A stretch of 64,000 nt of DNA from Planctomycetota bacterium (GCA_019456145.1 VRUL01000004.1:145919-209918); one strand, 5' to 3'; positions 19,651 through 28,296 are shown, counted from the stretch's first letter. Notes: generated from the letters alone by a model not told the origin. Numbers and translations are program-made.

Positions 19651-20568
19651 TTACCAGCAGTTCATATTAGGTGCGCCTGGAGTGGCTTCGTCCCCATTAG
19701 GTATCTCTTGGCCGTTGGGGCTGTTGCACCAGTTGTTGGGGTCGTTGTTGTCTAACAGAAAGGCATTGGGATCAAGGTTTAATGAGCCGGTTGTGGCCCG
19801 GGGCCAGCCGTTGTTCTCGTCGTACCAGACTTCGTCCACTACAAGGCCATCAAAGTCCAGAATCAACTCATCCGCAGTGTTCTCCAGGGTCAAATGACCG
19901 TACTCATAGTCGCACACAACACCCCCATTGAAGTTCACCGAGAGGGTGTGGCAAAACACCGCAAATCCTCCAGGTGGAATGATCACATCGTCGTTGACGA
20001 CTGCGATATCCTGTGTACTGGTCGGCTGGTCTCTGAGCAGCCACGTTCGCATGTTGATGGGAGTATCCGTGGGATTGAACACCTCGAACCATTCGAATCT
20101 TCCATCGGGCACCTCAGATGAATCATATAATATTTCAGTGATAATGATGTCGCCTGGTACAATCAGGCCTTCGTCGGCCTTGCCATTAGGATCGCAGTTA
20201 TTGTCTTTTCCATCTCGAATCTCAGGGGCGCCTGGGAAGACGTTGGGATCCCGGTCATCGCAGTCAACATCGGATGGATAACCGTCGTAGTCAACATCAT
20301 ACAGGTGGTCGAGATCGGCCCCACCGCAGAAGTTGTTGGCGGCATTGCAATCTGTCTCAAGCCAGTATCCGATGAATATCGCAAGGTCCCGGAAATCGAC
20401 TATCCGCATAGTCCCATAGGCACTTTCGTTGCCGGTGCCTTCATTTCTCCCTGGATTTAATCCATCTTGGCTGGCATTTGTGGCTAAGGTTGGTGTAATC
20501 ATCAGTAGCCACATAATCAAACACGGGGTAAGTTTTTCGATCAACACATCGATACTAATCTTTTTCAT
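19651..20568 (-). CDS. Secreted lamin-tail-domain protein with dockerin-like and MopE-like metal-binding segments
   Basis: A 305-residue protein that starts MKKISIDVLIEK with a hydrophobic signal segment (LIMWLLMITPTLA). Next comes half a dockerin-like unit (MRIVDFRDLAIFIGYWLETD), then an Asp-rich segment (DYDGYPSDVDCDDRDPN, DGKDNNCD) like the metal-binding repeats of MopE. The rest is a lamin-tail-type beta-sandwich (ITEILYDSS, FEWFEVFNP, GGFAVFC, NTADELILDFDG, VVDEVWYD). It is probably extracellular and calcium-dependent; the ligand is unknown. ATG 20568 was chosen over 20589 because the signal peptide begins there and a GGGGG stretch lies before it. It has its own promoter and a leader of about 140 bases. 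Confidence 0.75.
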   Translation of the reverse strand: MKKISIDVLIEKLTPCLIMWLLMITPTLATNASQDGLNPGRNEGTGNESAYGTMRIVDFRDLAIFIGYWLETDCNAANNFCGGADLDHLYDVDYDGYPSDVDCDDRDPNVFPGAPEIRDGKDNNCDPNGKADEGLIVPGDIIITEILYDSSEVPDGRFEWFEVFNPTDTPINMRTWLLRDQPTSTQDIAVVNDDVIIPPGGFAVFCHTLSVNFNGGVVCDYEYGHLTLENTADELILDFDGLVVDEVWYDENNGWPRATTGSLNLDPNAFLLDNNDPNNWCNSPNGQEIPNGDEATPGAPNMNCW

Positions 20569-20712
20569 CGTGAAACCCCCAAATAGCAAACCCTAACAAA
20601 CCTGTTCAGACACGTTCATTCTGTTCATCATATATTTTTTCCACTCGTTGTCGCAATCGGTACGGACTCTCCATCAACAAGGTGCGCTTACACTTGGTTT
20701 GGACTATTGGAT

Positions 20713-20741
20713 AGTATAGACGGTTGCCGTTGCTATATCAA
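20713..20741 (-). promoter_or_regulatory. Sigma-70-type promoter for the lamin-tail protein gene
   Basis: The minus strand carries TTGATA, 17 bases, TATACT. The predicted leader runs about 140 bases to the ATG at 20568. Confidence 0.6.
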
Positions 20742-20835
20742 GCATATTATGGGACATGTTGCGTTTCAGACTGTTTTTGTTTTGGCTGTGACGATATAAA
20801 AATGTGTCAATGAATGCCGGGCAGACAATTTCACA

Positions 20836-22590
20836 CTACTTTGTGTACCAGGTGGCTTTGCGGTTTGTGTTGTCCAAAAAGATTTTCACGTCATTGGCGT
20901 CGAACACGCCGTTGCTGTCGATATCGCCGTATAGATAACTTTCCGGTGATGTGATGCTGTTTACCCAGTTATCGAGAACAACAGTGAAATCTGATTCGTC
21001 GACAATACCATCGGTATTCAGGTCATACCAAAAGATGCTATCCCTGTCTGGCGTGGCCCCGATGTTCCAGGCAAGGCCGTAACGCTGTGTCCTGGCTGTT
21101 TGATTTTCCGCCTGGACGTCGCTGTATGAAAGAACAATTTCATAATTGGTATAGTTTGCATCCGCCCGGCAGTAAATATGTTCTACATTATCGATCTCAC
21201 TGTCGCTGTAATCGAGCAGATAGTCGTTGCCGCTGTCTTCCGGATCAACCGCCCAGAGTTCAAGCCTTAGATTGCCGTCTTTCTCGGGTACTGGGTCAAA
21301 GGGATATACATTGTCATAGTGTCTGTTCCAGGCAACAGTGACATTAATGAATTGCTCTGTGGGTTCTGTTAACGTAATTTTGTAGATATTCTGTAAGCTT
21401 CCGTTTTCATCCAGTTGATTCAGGTCCCAGCCCGTCGTTGAGGCACTGCCTGGTTTGTTTCGCCCGGCAACCAGATGCTGATAGGCGCCGACGGCATTTA
21501 ACATCCCTGCTCCCTGAATGTAATCCAGAGGTACCTTGTGGTCATCATTTTTGTCAAGCCGACCCTTATGCCAGTAGGGCAGTTTGGTGGCCGAATTCAT
21601 CAAGATGGCTTTCATTACGCAGTTCCCGCCTTCTGGCGAAACAGCTGCGCTCAGAGCCGGGTTCTGTTTGGCTTTTTGAACGAGCAGACCTACTGTTCCT
21701 GCAACTATTGGTGTTGAGAAGCTCGACCAGTCGCCGGTTGGCTCATAGCCATTGGGTTCGTTGACGTTGGCAGCCAGGCAATTGCCTGGAGCGACTATGT
21801 CCGGCTTGCATCGACGGTCGATGGTTGGGCCAAGACTTGAATGATCCGGGTAGGCAAGTGAGAAATTTGTAAGATTGGTTGCAAGGTCTTCAGTATCTAC
21901 CGAGTCAATGACCCCCACGCCGATGACATTTGCCGCTGCAGCAGGATAAAGCAGAGGGTCATCAGCCTCTAAGCCGTTGCCTATGCTGGCGACAACAATA
22001 AGACCGTGGTGTTCTACCAACGATTCAATACCCCTTGTCCACCAATATTCACATGGATCGCCGATACTGGCAGATACAATGTCTGCATCCGGGGGAACGT
22101 GACCGAATACGTTATTAATTACAAAGTGCCAGAATTCGTAAATATCGGCCTGGGCCTGCGGCGCTGCGCCTTGATAATAGAATTGTCCCAGCTCAGGATG
22201 TGATGCATCTGGATCCTCACCGAACAATATCGAGCAAATGGATGTTGAGTGAGGTGAAATAGCCGGCGATGGTATGGATTCGTCGTGAAAACTGAATGTC
22301 TTGCCTTTAAAGCAATTATGCCCAACATTTGGACGATAATCGTTTTGAGGTTCATCGTTGTTGATATAAGTAATGCTTCGGCAGATAACAGCGAATTTAA
22401 CGCCGGTGCCTGTCAAATTCGGGTCTATATTTCTTAATGAGTAAATTCCGGTGTGATTGAGCGCTCTGGGTTGCAGCATTTTCTCGGCGGGCTGAATTTC
22501 TCCTTGGGCAACTGCGCGCATAGATATCACCATTGCCGCCACGCATGCCATCAGGCCCAACACGAACATTTTTTTCGGACTTTGCACCAT
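20836..22590 (-). CDS. Secreted S8 (subtilisin-like) protease homologue with degenerate Asp site and dockerin tail
   Basis: A 584-residue exported protein. The signal peptide is MFVLGLMACVAAMVISM...VAQ. The S8 fold is recognisable from GTGVKFAVI, PHSTSICSI (His box), ADIVSASIGD, VVASIGNG (oxyanion Asn), KPDIVAPG and WSSFSTPIVAG (Ser box). The Asp box normally VIDTG reads VICRS, so the catalytic Asp is replaced. A jelly-roll-like C-terminal domain follows, then two EF-hand-like dockerin repeats (DLNTDGIVDESDF and DIDSNGVFDANDV). ATG 22590 is preferred to ATG 22698: a GGAG lies just upstream, and the predicted promoter at 22689-22717 overlaps the upstream ATG. It may be inactive or bind peptides; activity cannot be judged from sequence. 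Confidence 0.82.
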   Translation of the reverse strand: MVQSPKKMFVLGLMACVAAMVISMRAVAQGEIQPAEKMLQPRALNHTGIYSLRNIDPNLTGTGVKFAVICRSITYINNDEPQNDYRPNVGHNCFKGKTFSFHDESIPSPAISPHSTSICSILFGEDPDASHPELGQFYYQGAAPQAQADIYEFWHFVINNVFGHVPPDADIVSASIGDPCEYWWTRGIESLVEHHGLIVVASIGNGLEADDPLLYPAAAANVIGVGVIDSVDTEDLATNLTNFSLAYPDHSSLGPTIDRRCKPDIVAPGNCLAANVNEPNGYEPTGDWSSFSTPIVAGTVGLLVQKAKQNPALSAAVSPEGGNCVMKAILMNSATKLPYWHKGRLDKNDDHKVPLDYIQGAGMLNAVGAYQHLVAGRNKPGSASTTGWDLNQLDENGSLQNIYKITLTEPTEQFINVTVAWNRHYDNVYPFDPVPEKDGNLRLELWAVDPEDSGNDYLLDYSDSEIDNVEHIYCRADANYTNYEIVLSYSDVQAENQTARTQRYGLAWNIGATPDRDSIFWYDLNTDGIVDESDFTVVLDNWVNSITSPESYLYGDIDSNGVFDANDVKIFLDNTNRKATWYTK

Positions 22591-22688
22591 AGCCCCCACT
22601 CCGGAGGTAGCGACAAAACACGCAAGATTGCTTCTCCGGCTGCGAACCTCCTTAGCTTGGAGTTTCCTGCCCTTAAATCCTTGACAAT

Positions 22689-22717
22689 ATGATACCATAA
22701 ACCGGATATGTTTTCAA
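22689..22717 (-). promoter_or_regulatory. Sigma-70-type promoter for the S8 homologue gene
   Basis: The minus strand carries TTGAAA, 17 bases, TATCAT. Its predicted start near 22682 excludes the upstream ATG at 22698 and supports ATG 22590. Confidence 0.55.
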
Positions 22718-22798
22718 GTAGATTGTTGCGATGATTTATGCGATATTACCGTTTTTCAGTATTGAAAAGCTGATTTCCGAAAACTTAATCTGGAAAGC

Positions 22799-22827
22799 TT
22801 GCTTTATCGGGCTGTAGTTGCTATACT
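22799..22827 (+). promoter_or_regulatory. Sigma-70-type promoter for the pyr operon
   Basis: TTGCTT, 17 bases, TATACT lies about 45 bases upstream of pyrR. The leader is too short for a classical PyrR attenuator before pyrR itself. Confidence 0.6.
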
Positions 22828-22872
22828 CAGGCAAATTTTGGATATCAGTTTTGATAAGGGTTTGCGGTAATT

Positions 22873-23400
22873 ATGATAGTAATTCTGGATTCTGAACAAA
22901 TAGAGCAGATTCTCAAGGATTTGGTAGGGCGCATTATTGCTGAAACTCCATGTGAATCGGATATTGCCGTTATCGGCATTCGCAGCAGGGGGGAGGTGCT
23001 CGCCAAGAGGTTATCGGGCCGATTATCGAAGCAGCTCGGAAAGGATGTTCCATGCGGAACCTTGGATATAACTCTTTACCGGGACGATTTGAATTCACCT
23101 CAAGGTACCGCCCAGCCGCAGGTTCGAACCACCGAAATCGGTTTTGATATAGACGATAAAATTATCATTTTGGTTGATGATGTTTTGTATACCGGCCGTT
23201 CTGCCAGGGCAGCGATGGATGCACTTATAGATTTAGGCAGGCCCGGGGCCATAAAGTTGGCCGTCCTTGTTGACAGACTCGGCAAAGAACTCCCGATACA
23301 GGCTGATTACGCCGGCTACAAAACTGATGTCGAACCTGGAAAATTAGTACAGGTCTTTCTTTCCGAATCGGATGGAAAAGAAGAAGTTGTTATTGAGTAA
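22873..23400 (+). CDS. pyrR: PyrR, pyrimidine operon regulator / uracil phosphoribosyltransferase
   Basis: A 175-residue PRTase-fold protein. PyrR binds pyr mRNA in response to UMP/UTP and has uracil phosphoribosyltransferase activity. The family-specific segments are IGIRSRGEVLAKRL, GTLDITLYRDDL, the PRPP loop IILVDDVLYTGRSARAAMDA and AVLVDRLGKELPIQADYAG. The length is normal. It is the first gene of a pyr cluster, but pyrB and pyrC follow only after two unrelated genes (23530-25424). No obvious anti-terminator hairpin was seen before pyrB, so how PyrR regulates here is unclear. Confidence 0.93.
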   Translation: MIVILDSEQIEQILKDLVGRIIAETPCESDIAVIGIRSRGEVLAKRLSGRLSKQLGKDVPCGTLDITLYRDDLNSPQGTAQPQVRTTEIGFDIDDKIIILVDDVLYTGRSARAAMDALIDLGRPGAIKLAVLVDRLGKELPIQADYAGYKTDVEPGKLVQVFLSESDGKEEVVIE

Positions 23401-23438
23401 AATTAAAAAAAAGAAGGGAAAAGTTAAAAATAGCCACA

Positions 23439-23455
23439 GAAAAAGTAAAACTTAA
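23439..23455. repeat. Left arm of an imperfect inverted repeat flanking the two-gene insert in the pyr operon
   Basis: gaaaaagtaaaacttaa here matches the reverse complement of 25444-25460 at 15 of 17 positions. Both arms lie in A/T-rich spacers, so chance similarity is possible. Confidence 0.35.
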
Positions 23456-23529
23456 AAAAACAAGGAGTAAAACGAGAATAAACAAAAGTCCACACTCTTA
23501 ATTTGGATTAGTAACAAGCGGAACGAAAG

Positions 23530-24762
23530 ATGGAGAAGCTATCTAAAACATGGAAATGGGTAATTATTGTTACCGTTGTTGTTGGAGTGTTGATTGTCAT
23601 CGACATATATCTGGATAGGATTAAGCGAGCACCACGAAACGAGCATGCTGTTAGTACGGAACGACTGGATAGAAGTGAGGCGGAGTTAAGGGATCAAGAT
23701 GAAGCTGCTCAGCAGAAACTTTATGATTTAAGGGATAAGATCAAACGGAAAGTTGATGCTTGGAATCAAGGGGTGGAATCTGATTGGGATGTGTATCGTA
23801 AAGAAGTCGTTGAGATAGAGCGTGCAGCGGAGGGTGAATATGCTGCTGTGCGGAAAGGTGAAGAAGAAGCTAGAGCAAAAGTAAGAACAGAGCTTGCTAA
23901 GGTAGAAGCTCAGTGGCGTGCTAAAGCAGCATCTGCAGATCTTCTTACTAGTGAGGGGACTGCTATTTTAAGTGCGGCTGATGCTGAGCGTCGTTTAGCT
24001 GAGAACGAACTTCATGTAAAGCTCGGTGAGATAAAAACTAAGGCGAATGTTGAGAGGGAAGCTATTGTTGCAAAGATCAAAGCAAGAATCAAGGATTGGT
24101 CCGCGGCTAATTCGAGATATACTTTAGCCAAATTCTATGAGTTTTTTGGAAGACCTAATCGTTGGGTACCGACCGAACACGGTACTCGCTTTTATTATAA
24201 ATACAGAGATGGGAGTGTACTACTAGTGTTATCCGATGGGTCTCCTTCCCGTGGTAAGTATGAGGTTTTTCGTCCTATCTCTATCTGGTGGAGTAGTAGC
24301 GTAGATGAAGCGTATAGTATTCCTATTAGTTTGCGTTTAGCCCGTGAAGGTTCTTTTCGACCACTGAATGACAAGACTCCAAGTGAGATCAAGCGATTGG
24401 TTTCTGATTGGACGTTTGATAATCTACAATCTAAGGAAGAAACAAAATCGTCAAAGAAGCCAATTGAGGCGTTTTACAACGTTTTTGGTGAACCGAAATA
24501 TCTGGAAGTGCACAGGGATTATTATAGTTTATATTACGAATGCAAGATCAGAGAGCGAGAATATTCGGAACCCCACTTAGCGAAAAACGGAAAAATAACG
24601 ATGCATCGGAAAGGAGGGGAGCTTAAGGATGGAATAGTGGAGTTACAGATGCCTCGGAGAGACTTTGATGAAAGGGGGACAGTAAACGTCGAAATCAGGA
24701 GTGTATTCGAACCTGGTAAATTAGCAGACTCTATTAACAAGATACAACTAAAGGTAAACTGA
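23530..24762 (+). CDS. Membrane-anchored coiled-coil protein of unknown function with a duplicated C-terminal domain
   Basis: A 410-residue protein I do not recognise. Residues 10-29 form a single N-terminal membrane helix (WVIIVTVVVGVLIVIDIYL). Residues 45-195 are highly charged and Ala-rich, consistent with a long coiled coil. The C-terminal half contains two similar units: TLAKFYEFFGRPNRW...FYYKYRDG and PIEAFYNVFGEPKYL...LYYECKIR. The shared pattern is xFYxxFGxPxx followed by a YY strand. It lies between pyrR and pyrB, together with the next gene, and is more A/T-rich than its neighbours, which suggests insertion. The ribosome-binding site is weak (ggaacgaaag). Confidence 0.65.
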   Translation: MEKLSKTWKWVIIVTVVVGVLIVIDIYLDRIKRAPRNEHAVSTERLDRSEAELRDQDEAAQQKLYDLRDKIKRKVDAWNQGVESDWDVYRKEVVEIERAAEGEYAAVRKGEEEARAKVRTELAKVEAQWRAKAASADLLTSEGTAILSAADAERRLAENELHVKLGEIKTKANVEREAIVAKIKARIKDWSAANSRYTLAKFYEFFGRPNRWVPTEHGTRFYYKYRDGSVLLVLSDGSPSRGKYEVFRPISIWWSSSVDEAYSIPISLRLAREGSFRPLNDKTPSEIKRLVSDWTFDNLQSKEETKSSKKPIEAFYNVFGEPKYLEVHRDYYSLYYECKIREREYSEPHLAKNGKITMHRKGGELKDGIVELQMPRRDFDERGTVNVEIRSVFEPGKLADSINKIQLKVN

Positions 24763-24818
24763 AGAACATGTAGTAAATTCACGAGTGCTGAGAAGAAAAC
24801 CGGGAATTAAGCAACAAT

Positions 24819-25424
24819 ATGACGCAAAAAATAAAATTACTAACACCTGAAAATTTCTGGCAATTATATTCCGAGAAGTTGAACAAAAATGGAACCTATA
24901 CAGACTATAAAGATAATAAAAAGTGGACAAAAGTTGTTCTTCCGATAGCTAAAGATGTAATTTCTAATGTACTGAATGTGCCAAATTTCGAAGTTGATTT
25001 GGAAGGCTTCAGGATAGATATAATTGGCTACACGACAAAGTGGCCTGAAGAAATGAAGAAGGAAAAAAAAGAAGAACGACAACATGACTGGGAGCTCAAG
25101 ATTGCTTATGAGCATGAAAACGACCCAGCCGAATGGGATTACGAGCTATGTAACTTATGTCATATCGTAGCTGACTTACGAGTTATTTCGTCTTATTACG
25201 ATTTTAGGAAAGAAAAAAAGATTGAGGAGCTTCTCCAAGATATGATTAACAAGCTTGGCATGTGGAGAATTCACCGCGTTCCAAATAGCCACTGGCTTTT
25301 TGTATTTGGTCCTCTTTGGGTCTGTAAAGAGAAACCGTTCAGAGCTTTTACAATAGACTCAGAATTACAAGTGGTTGAAATTACAGGTGATAAGAAAGTT
25401 ATTCCTGGTATGTGGAAGAAATAG
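24819..25424 (+). CDS. Hypothetical protein with EHEN...W..EL motif
   Basis: A 201-residue soluble protein without a signal peptide, not recognised. The centre reads RIDIIGYTTKW, then DWELKIAYEHENDPAEW and YELCNLCHIVADLRVISSY. A strand-rich D...ExK-like arrangement followed by a helix could suggest a PD-(D/E)XK nuclease-like fold, but this is only a resemblance. It is clearly A/T-rich compared with pyrR and pyrB, and sits 56 bases after the coiled-coil gene, probably in the same transcript. Both may form a small cassette acquired within the pyr operon. Confidence 0.6.
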   Translation: MTQKIKLLTPENFWQLYSEKLNKNGTYTDYKDNKKWTKVVLPIAKDVISNVLNVPNFEVDLEGFRIDIIGYTTKWPEEMKKEKKEERQHDWELKIAYEHENDPAEWDYELCNLCHIVADLRVISSYYDFRKEKKIEELLQDMINKLGMWRIHRVPNSHWLFVFGPLWVCKEKPFRAFTIDSELQVVEITGDKKVIPGMWKK

Positions 25425-25443
25425 CAAATAACATTCAATTAAC

Positions 25444-25460
25444 TTAACTTTTACCTTTTC
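25444..25460. repeat. Right arm of the imperfect inverted repeat flanking the pyr-operon insert
   Basis: ttaacttttaccttttc pairs with 23439-23455 with two mismatches. It lies just before pyrB. Confidence 0.35.
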
Positions 25461-25486
25461 GCTTTTAGTTTTTAGCTTTCAAGATT

Positions 25487-26449
25487 ATGGCACTAAAAAG
25501 AAAAAGCAAACAATTCAAGTGGCACCGCAAGCATTTACTTGGGCTTCGGGAGCTGAGCGTTGAAGAGATTACATATATTCTTGATACCGCCAGGGGTTTT
25601 GAACAGATAAGTACCCGCTCGGTTAAAAAAGCCCCGCCTTTGCGCGGCAAGGTTGTGGTGAATCTGTTCTTTGAAGACAGCACAAGGACGCGAAACAGCT
25701 TTGCCCTGGCCGCAAGCCGGCTAAGCGCAGATGTTATTGAATTCACGAAGAAGGTCAGTGCCGTCAGTAAAGGCGAGACGCTGCTGGATACAGCCAGAAA
25801 TATGGAAGCAATGGGCATTGACATTATCGTGATTCGGCACGGCGCAGGCGGCGCACCGAAACTGTTAAGTAGAAACATCAATGCTTGTGTTATAAATGCC
25901 GGCGACGGGTTCTGTGAGCATCCCACGCAAGGTCTTTTGGATGTCTATACAATTCGCAAAATCAAAGGAACTCTAAATGGCTTGAAGATAGCAATTGTCG
26001 GCGATATAGCTCACTCGCGCGTTGCACGAAGTGATATGTGGGCGATGACGAAACTCGGTGCCGAGGTTATATTTGTTGGCCCGCCGACACTTATCCCGAG
26101 CACGGCAAGTGAGCTGCCGGTCAGCGTAAGCTATTCGCTCGATGAGGTTATTGAAAAGGTCGATGTGATAAATATGCTTCGGATTCAATTTGAAAGGCTC
26201 GGCGGCAACCCGTTTCCGTCGGTCAGAGAATACTCGCATTATTTCGGACTGACTGCAGAGCGTATGAAAAAGGCAAAGCACGACATTTTGGTTATGCACC
26301 CCGGGCCCATTAACAGGGGCCTGGAGATGGAAAGCGAAGTGGCCGACGGCCGGAACAGTGTTATCTTAGAGCAGGTAACCAATGGTTTGGCTGTGAGAAT
26401 GGCAGTGTTGTTTCTCGTAAACCAGGCAGCGGCAATTGCTAATCGATAA
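25487..26449 (+). CDS. pyrB: Aspartate carbamoyltransferase catalytic subunit
   Basis: Condenses carbamoyl phosphate and aspartate in the first committed step of pyrimidine synthesis. The 320-residue protein shows the carbamoyl-phosphate site FFEDSTRTRNSF, the lysine loop SAVSKGETLLDT, the HPTQGLLDVY segment, the hinge GDIAHSRVARS and the aspartate-domain MHPGPINRG. The Ser/Thr-Arg residues needed for carbamoyl phosphate binding are present. The stop is 14 bases before pyrC, so the two are co-transcribed. No regulatory subunit gene (pyrI) is adjacent. The ribosome-binding site is weak (tttcaagatt). Confidence 0.95.
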   Translation: MALKRKSKQFKWHRKHLLGLRELSVEEITYILDTARGFEQISTRSVKKAPPLRGKVVVNLFFEDSTRTRNSFALAASRLSADVIEFTKKVSAVSKGETLLDTARNMEAMGIDIIVIRHGAGGAPKLLSRNINACVINAGDGFCEHPTQGLLDVYTIRKIKGTLNGLKIAIVGDIAHSRVARSDMWAMTKLGAEVIFVGPPTLIPSTASELPVSVSYSLDEVIEKVDVINMLRIQFERLGGNPFPSVREYSHYFGLTAERMKKAKHDILVMHPGPINRGLEMESEVADGRNSVILEQVTNGLAVRMAVLFLVNQAAAIANR

Positions 26450-26463
26450 TTGGTGATGTAACT

Positions 26464-27750
26464 GTGAATCCTGAAATTCTGATAAAAAATGGCCGGGTGA
26501 TTGACCCTGCAAACGGCATCGATAAAAAATGTGACGTGCTTATCATCGGTGACAAAATTGCAGATATTGGCAAAATTAAAAAACCGGCACAGAAAGTCAT
26601 CGATGCTACCGGCAAACTTGTAACGCCAGGTTTAATTGATATCCACGTTCACTTTCGTGAGCCGGGTGACGAAGAAGAAGAAACGATAGCAAGCGGCTCG
26701 GCGGCAGCCGTGGCAGCCGGTTTTACCTCCGTTGTCTGTATGCCGAATACCAATCCCCCCATCGAGAATGAAACAGATGTAGAGTACATTCATCGAAAGG
26801 CCAGGCAGGCAAGAAAAACGCACGTCTATACAATGGGGACAATGACAAAAAATAGAGAAGGCACCGAGCTCGCAGAGATGGGCTTTATGGCCGAAGCAGG
26901 CGCCGTCGGTTTTACCGATGACGGCAGGGGGGTGCAGGACCCGGCTGTTATGCAGCGGGCACTGAAATACGCCGATATGTTTAATGTTGTCATAGCTCAG
27001 CATTGCCAGGATAATGCTTTTGCCGGTAATGGCGTGATGAACTCTGGTTACTATTCCACCATATTAGGACTTCCGGGTATAGATCCGCTGGCTGAAGAGG
27101 CAATGCTATGGCGAGATATCCAACTCATCAGGAAAATCCGCCCTGGGCGGATCCGCTATCATGCCCAACATATATCAACTGCAGGCTCGGTTGAACTGAT
27201 AAGGGCCGCCCAAAAAGACTCCCTGCCGATTACTTGTGAGGTAACACCGCATCATTTGCTCTTGACCGAGGAATGCTGCGCCGAATATGATACTAACTAC
27301 AAGGTTAATCCGCCTTTGCGGTCAGCCAAAGACATCGAGGCTCTGAAAGAGGCGGTCAGGGAAGGGCTGGTTGACGCTCTGGTAACAGACCACGCTCCAC
27401 ATTTACAGAGTGAGAAGGAGCTGGAATTTTTGACTGCTCCTTTTGGAATCGCTTCTCTGGAATGTGCTTTGGCCCTTTTCGTCAAGGCGTTAATAGAACC
27501 GGGCATCCTCGACTGGCCGGCTTTAATCAAACTGATGACCGAAAAGCCCGCAAAGATTATCGGTGTTGATAAGGGAACGCTCGGGGTAGGCAAACAGGCC
27601 GACGTTACTATTATTGACCCGAAAAACGAGTATGAAATTGACGTAAGAAAATTCCGCTCAAAAAGCGGAAACTGTCCCTATCACGGCTGGAAAGTAACCG
27701 GTAAAGTCGAGAGAACAATAGTCGGCGGAGAAATCAGATTCGAAGCATAG
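26464..27750 (+). CDS. pyrC: Dihydroorotase (class I)
   Basis: A 428-residue zinc amidohydrolase that cyclises carbamoyl aspartate to dihydroorotate. The metal site is complete: DIHVHFREPG, TDDGRGVQD, AQHCQDN, the histidine in YHAQHISTAGS, EVTPHH and TDHAPH. The N-terminal ILIKNGRVIDP and C-terminal GKQADVTIIDP strands form the usual composite beta domain. The start codon is GTG, with ggtgatg upstream. It is tightly linked to pyrB. Confidence 0.95.
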   Translation: MNPEILIKNGRVIDPANGIDKKCDVLIIGDKIADIGKIKKPAQKVIDATGKLVTPGLIDIHVHFREPGDEEEETIASGSAAAVAAGFTSVVCMPNTNPPIENETDVEYIHRKARQARKTHVYTMGTMTKNREGTELAEMGFMAEAGAVGFTDDGRGVQDPAVMQRALKYADMFNVVIAQHCQDNAFAGNGVMNSGYYSTILGLPGIDPLAEEAMLWRDIQLIRKIRPGRIRYHAQHISTAGSVELIRAAQKDSLPITCEVTPHHLLLTEECCAEYDTNYKVNPPLRSAKDIEALKEAVREGLVDALVTDHAPHLQSEKELEFLTAPFGIASLECALALFVKALIEPGILDWPALIKLMTEKPAKIIGVDKGTLGVGKQADVTIIDPKNEYEIDVRKFRSKSGNCPYHGWKVTGKVERTIVGGEIRFEA

Positions 27751-27760
27751 AACATAATAG

Positions 27761-27806
27761 TTGTTAGTTCGTAGTTGAGAGCCCATAGACAACGAACTAC
27801 GAACAA
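27761..27806. repeat. Palindromic intergenic repeat (gttcgtagtt type)
   Basis: ttgttagttcgtagttg (27761-27777) and caacgaactacgaacaa (27790-27806) form an imperfect inverted repeat. A further partial copy (ctacgaacta) overlaps the start codon of the next gene. The repeat supplies the whole pyrC to next-gene spacer. Confidence 0.55.
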
Positions 27807-27819
27807 CTTACTACGAACT

Positions 27820-28296
27820 ATGATTATTATTGATGGCCATAATCTACTTCATTCAATTGTAAAAGTAGATCATGACTCCGAGCCAATCAGCGATATTCAG
27901 TTGTGCTGGGTTATAAGCAGGTATTTTAAGGCGGTCAATGAAACGGGGGAGATTGTTTTTGATGGGACAGGCCCACGGGACAAAAGCGGATTCGATAATA
28001 TAGCACATCTTGAGGTCTTCTTTGCCGGTCTGGGCACCGATGCCGATTCGGTCATCGAAAACAAGATAAAAGCAAGCACCGCACCAAAGAGATTGACTAT
28101 TGTCAGCAGCGACCGTAGACTGCGGAATTCAGCTCGATCAAGAAAAGCGACCTCCGTAAAATCAGAAGTTTTCTGGGGAAATCTCCAGAAGCAGTTAAGG
28201 CGAAAAAAGCCGGTAAGAGAGCCGGAAGCCAAACGCATGGGGCTGAGTGAGAGCGAAACCACGCAATGGCTCGAATTTTTCGGCATCGAGCAGTAA
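27820..28296 (+). CDS. NYN/PIN-like domain protein (YacP-like putative RNase)
   Basis: A 158-residue protein beginning MIIIDGHNLL, the hallmark Asp-containing strand of NYN-domain nucleases. Further features are IVFDGTGPRDKSGF, VFFAGLGTDADSVIENKI and TIVSSDRRLRNSARSR, which supply the remaining acidic residues and the SSD loop. Relatives such as YacP/Rae1 cleave RNA; the specific target here is unknown. The frame is open to 27775, but the upstream part comes from the palindromic repeat, and ATG 27820 gives the standard start. No clear ribosome-binding site is present, and translation may depend on upstream pyrC. Confidence 0.75.
   Translation: MIIIDGHNLLHSIVKVDHDSEPISDIQLCWVISRYFKAVNETGEIVFDGTGPRDKSGFDNIAHLEVFFAGLGTDADSVIENKIKASTAPKRLTIVSSDRRLRNSARSRKATSVKSEVFWGNLQKQLRRKKPVREPEAKRMGLSESETTQWLEFFGIEQ

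Noticed and set aside
22591-22698. Upstream start of the S8 homologue giving 36 extra residues
   Set aside because: The predicted promoter at 22689-22717 overlaps this ATG; the signal peptide fits the start at 22590.
24819-25424. Assignment of the EHEN-motif protein as a restriction enzyme
   Set aside because: Only a loose resemblance to a PD-(D/E)XK pattern, with no methyltransferase nearby; left as hypothetical.
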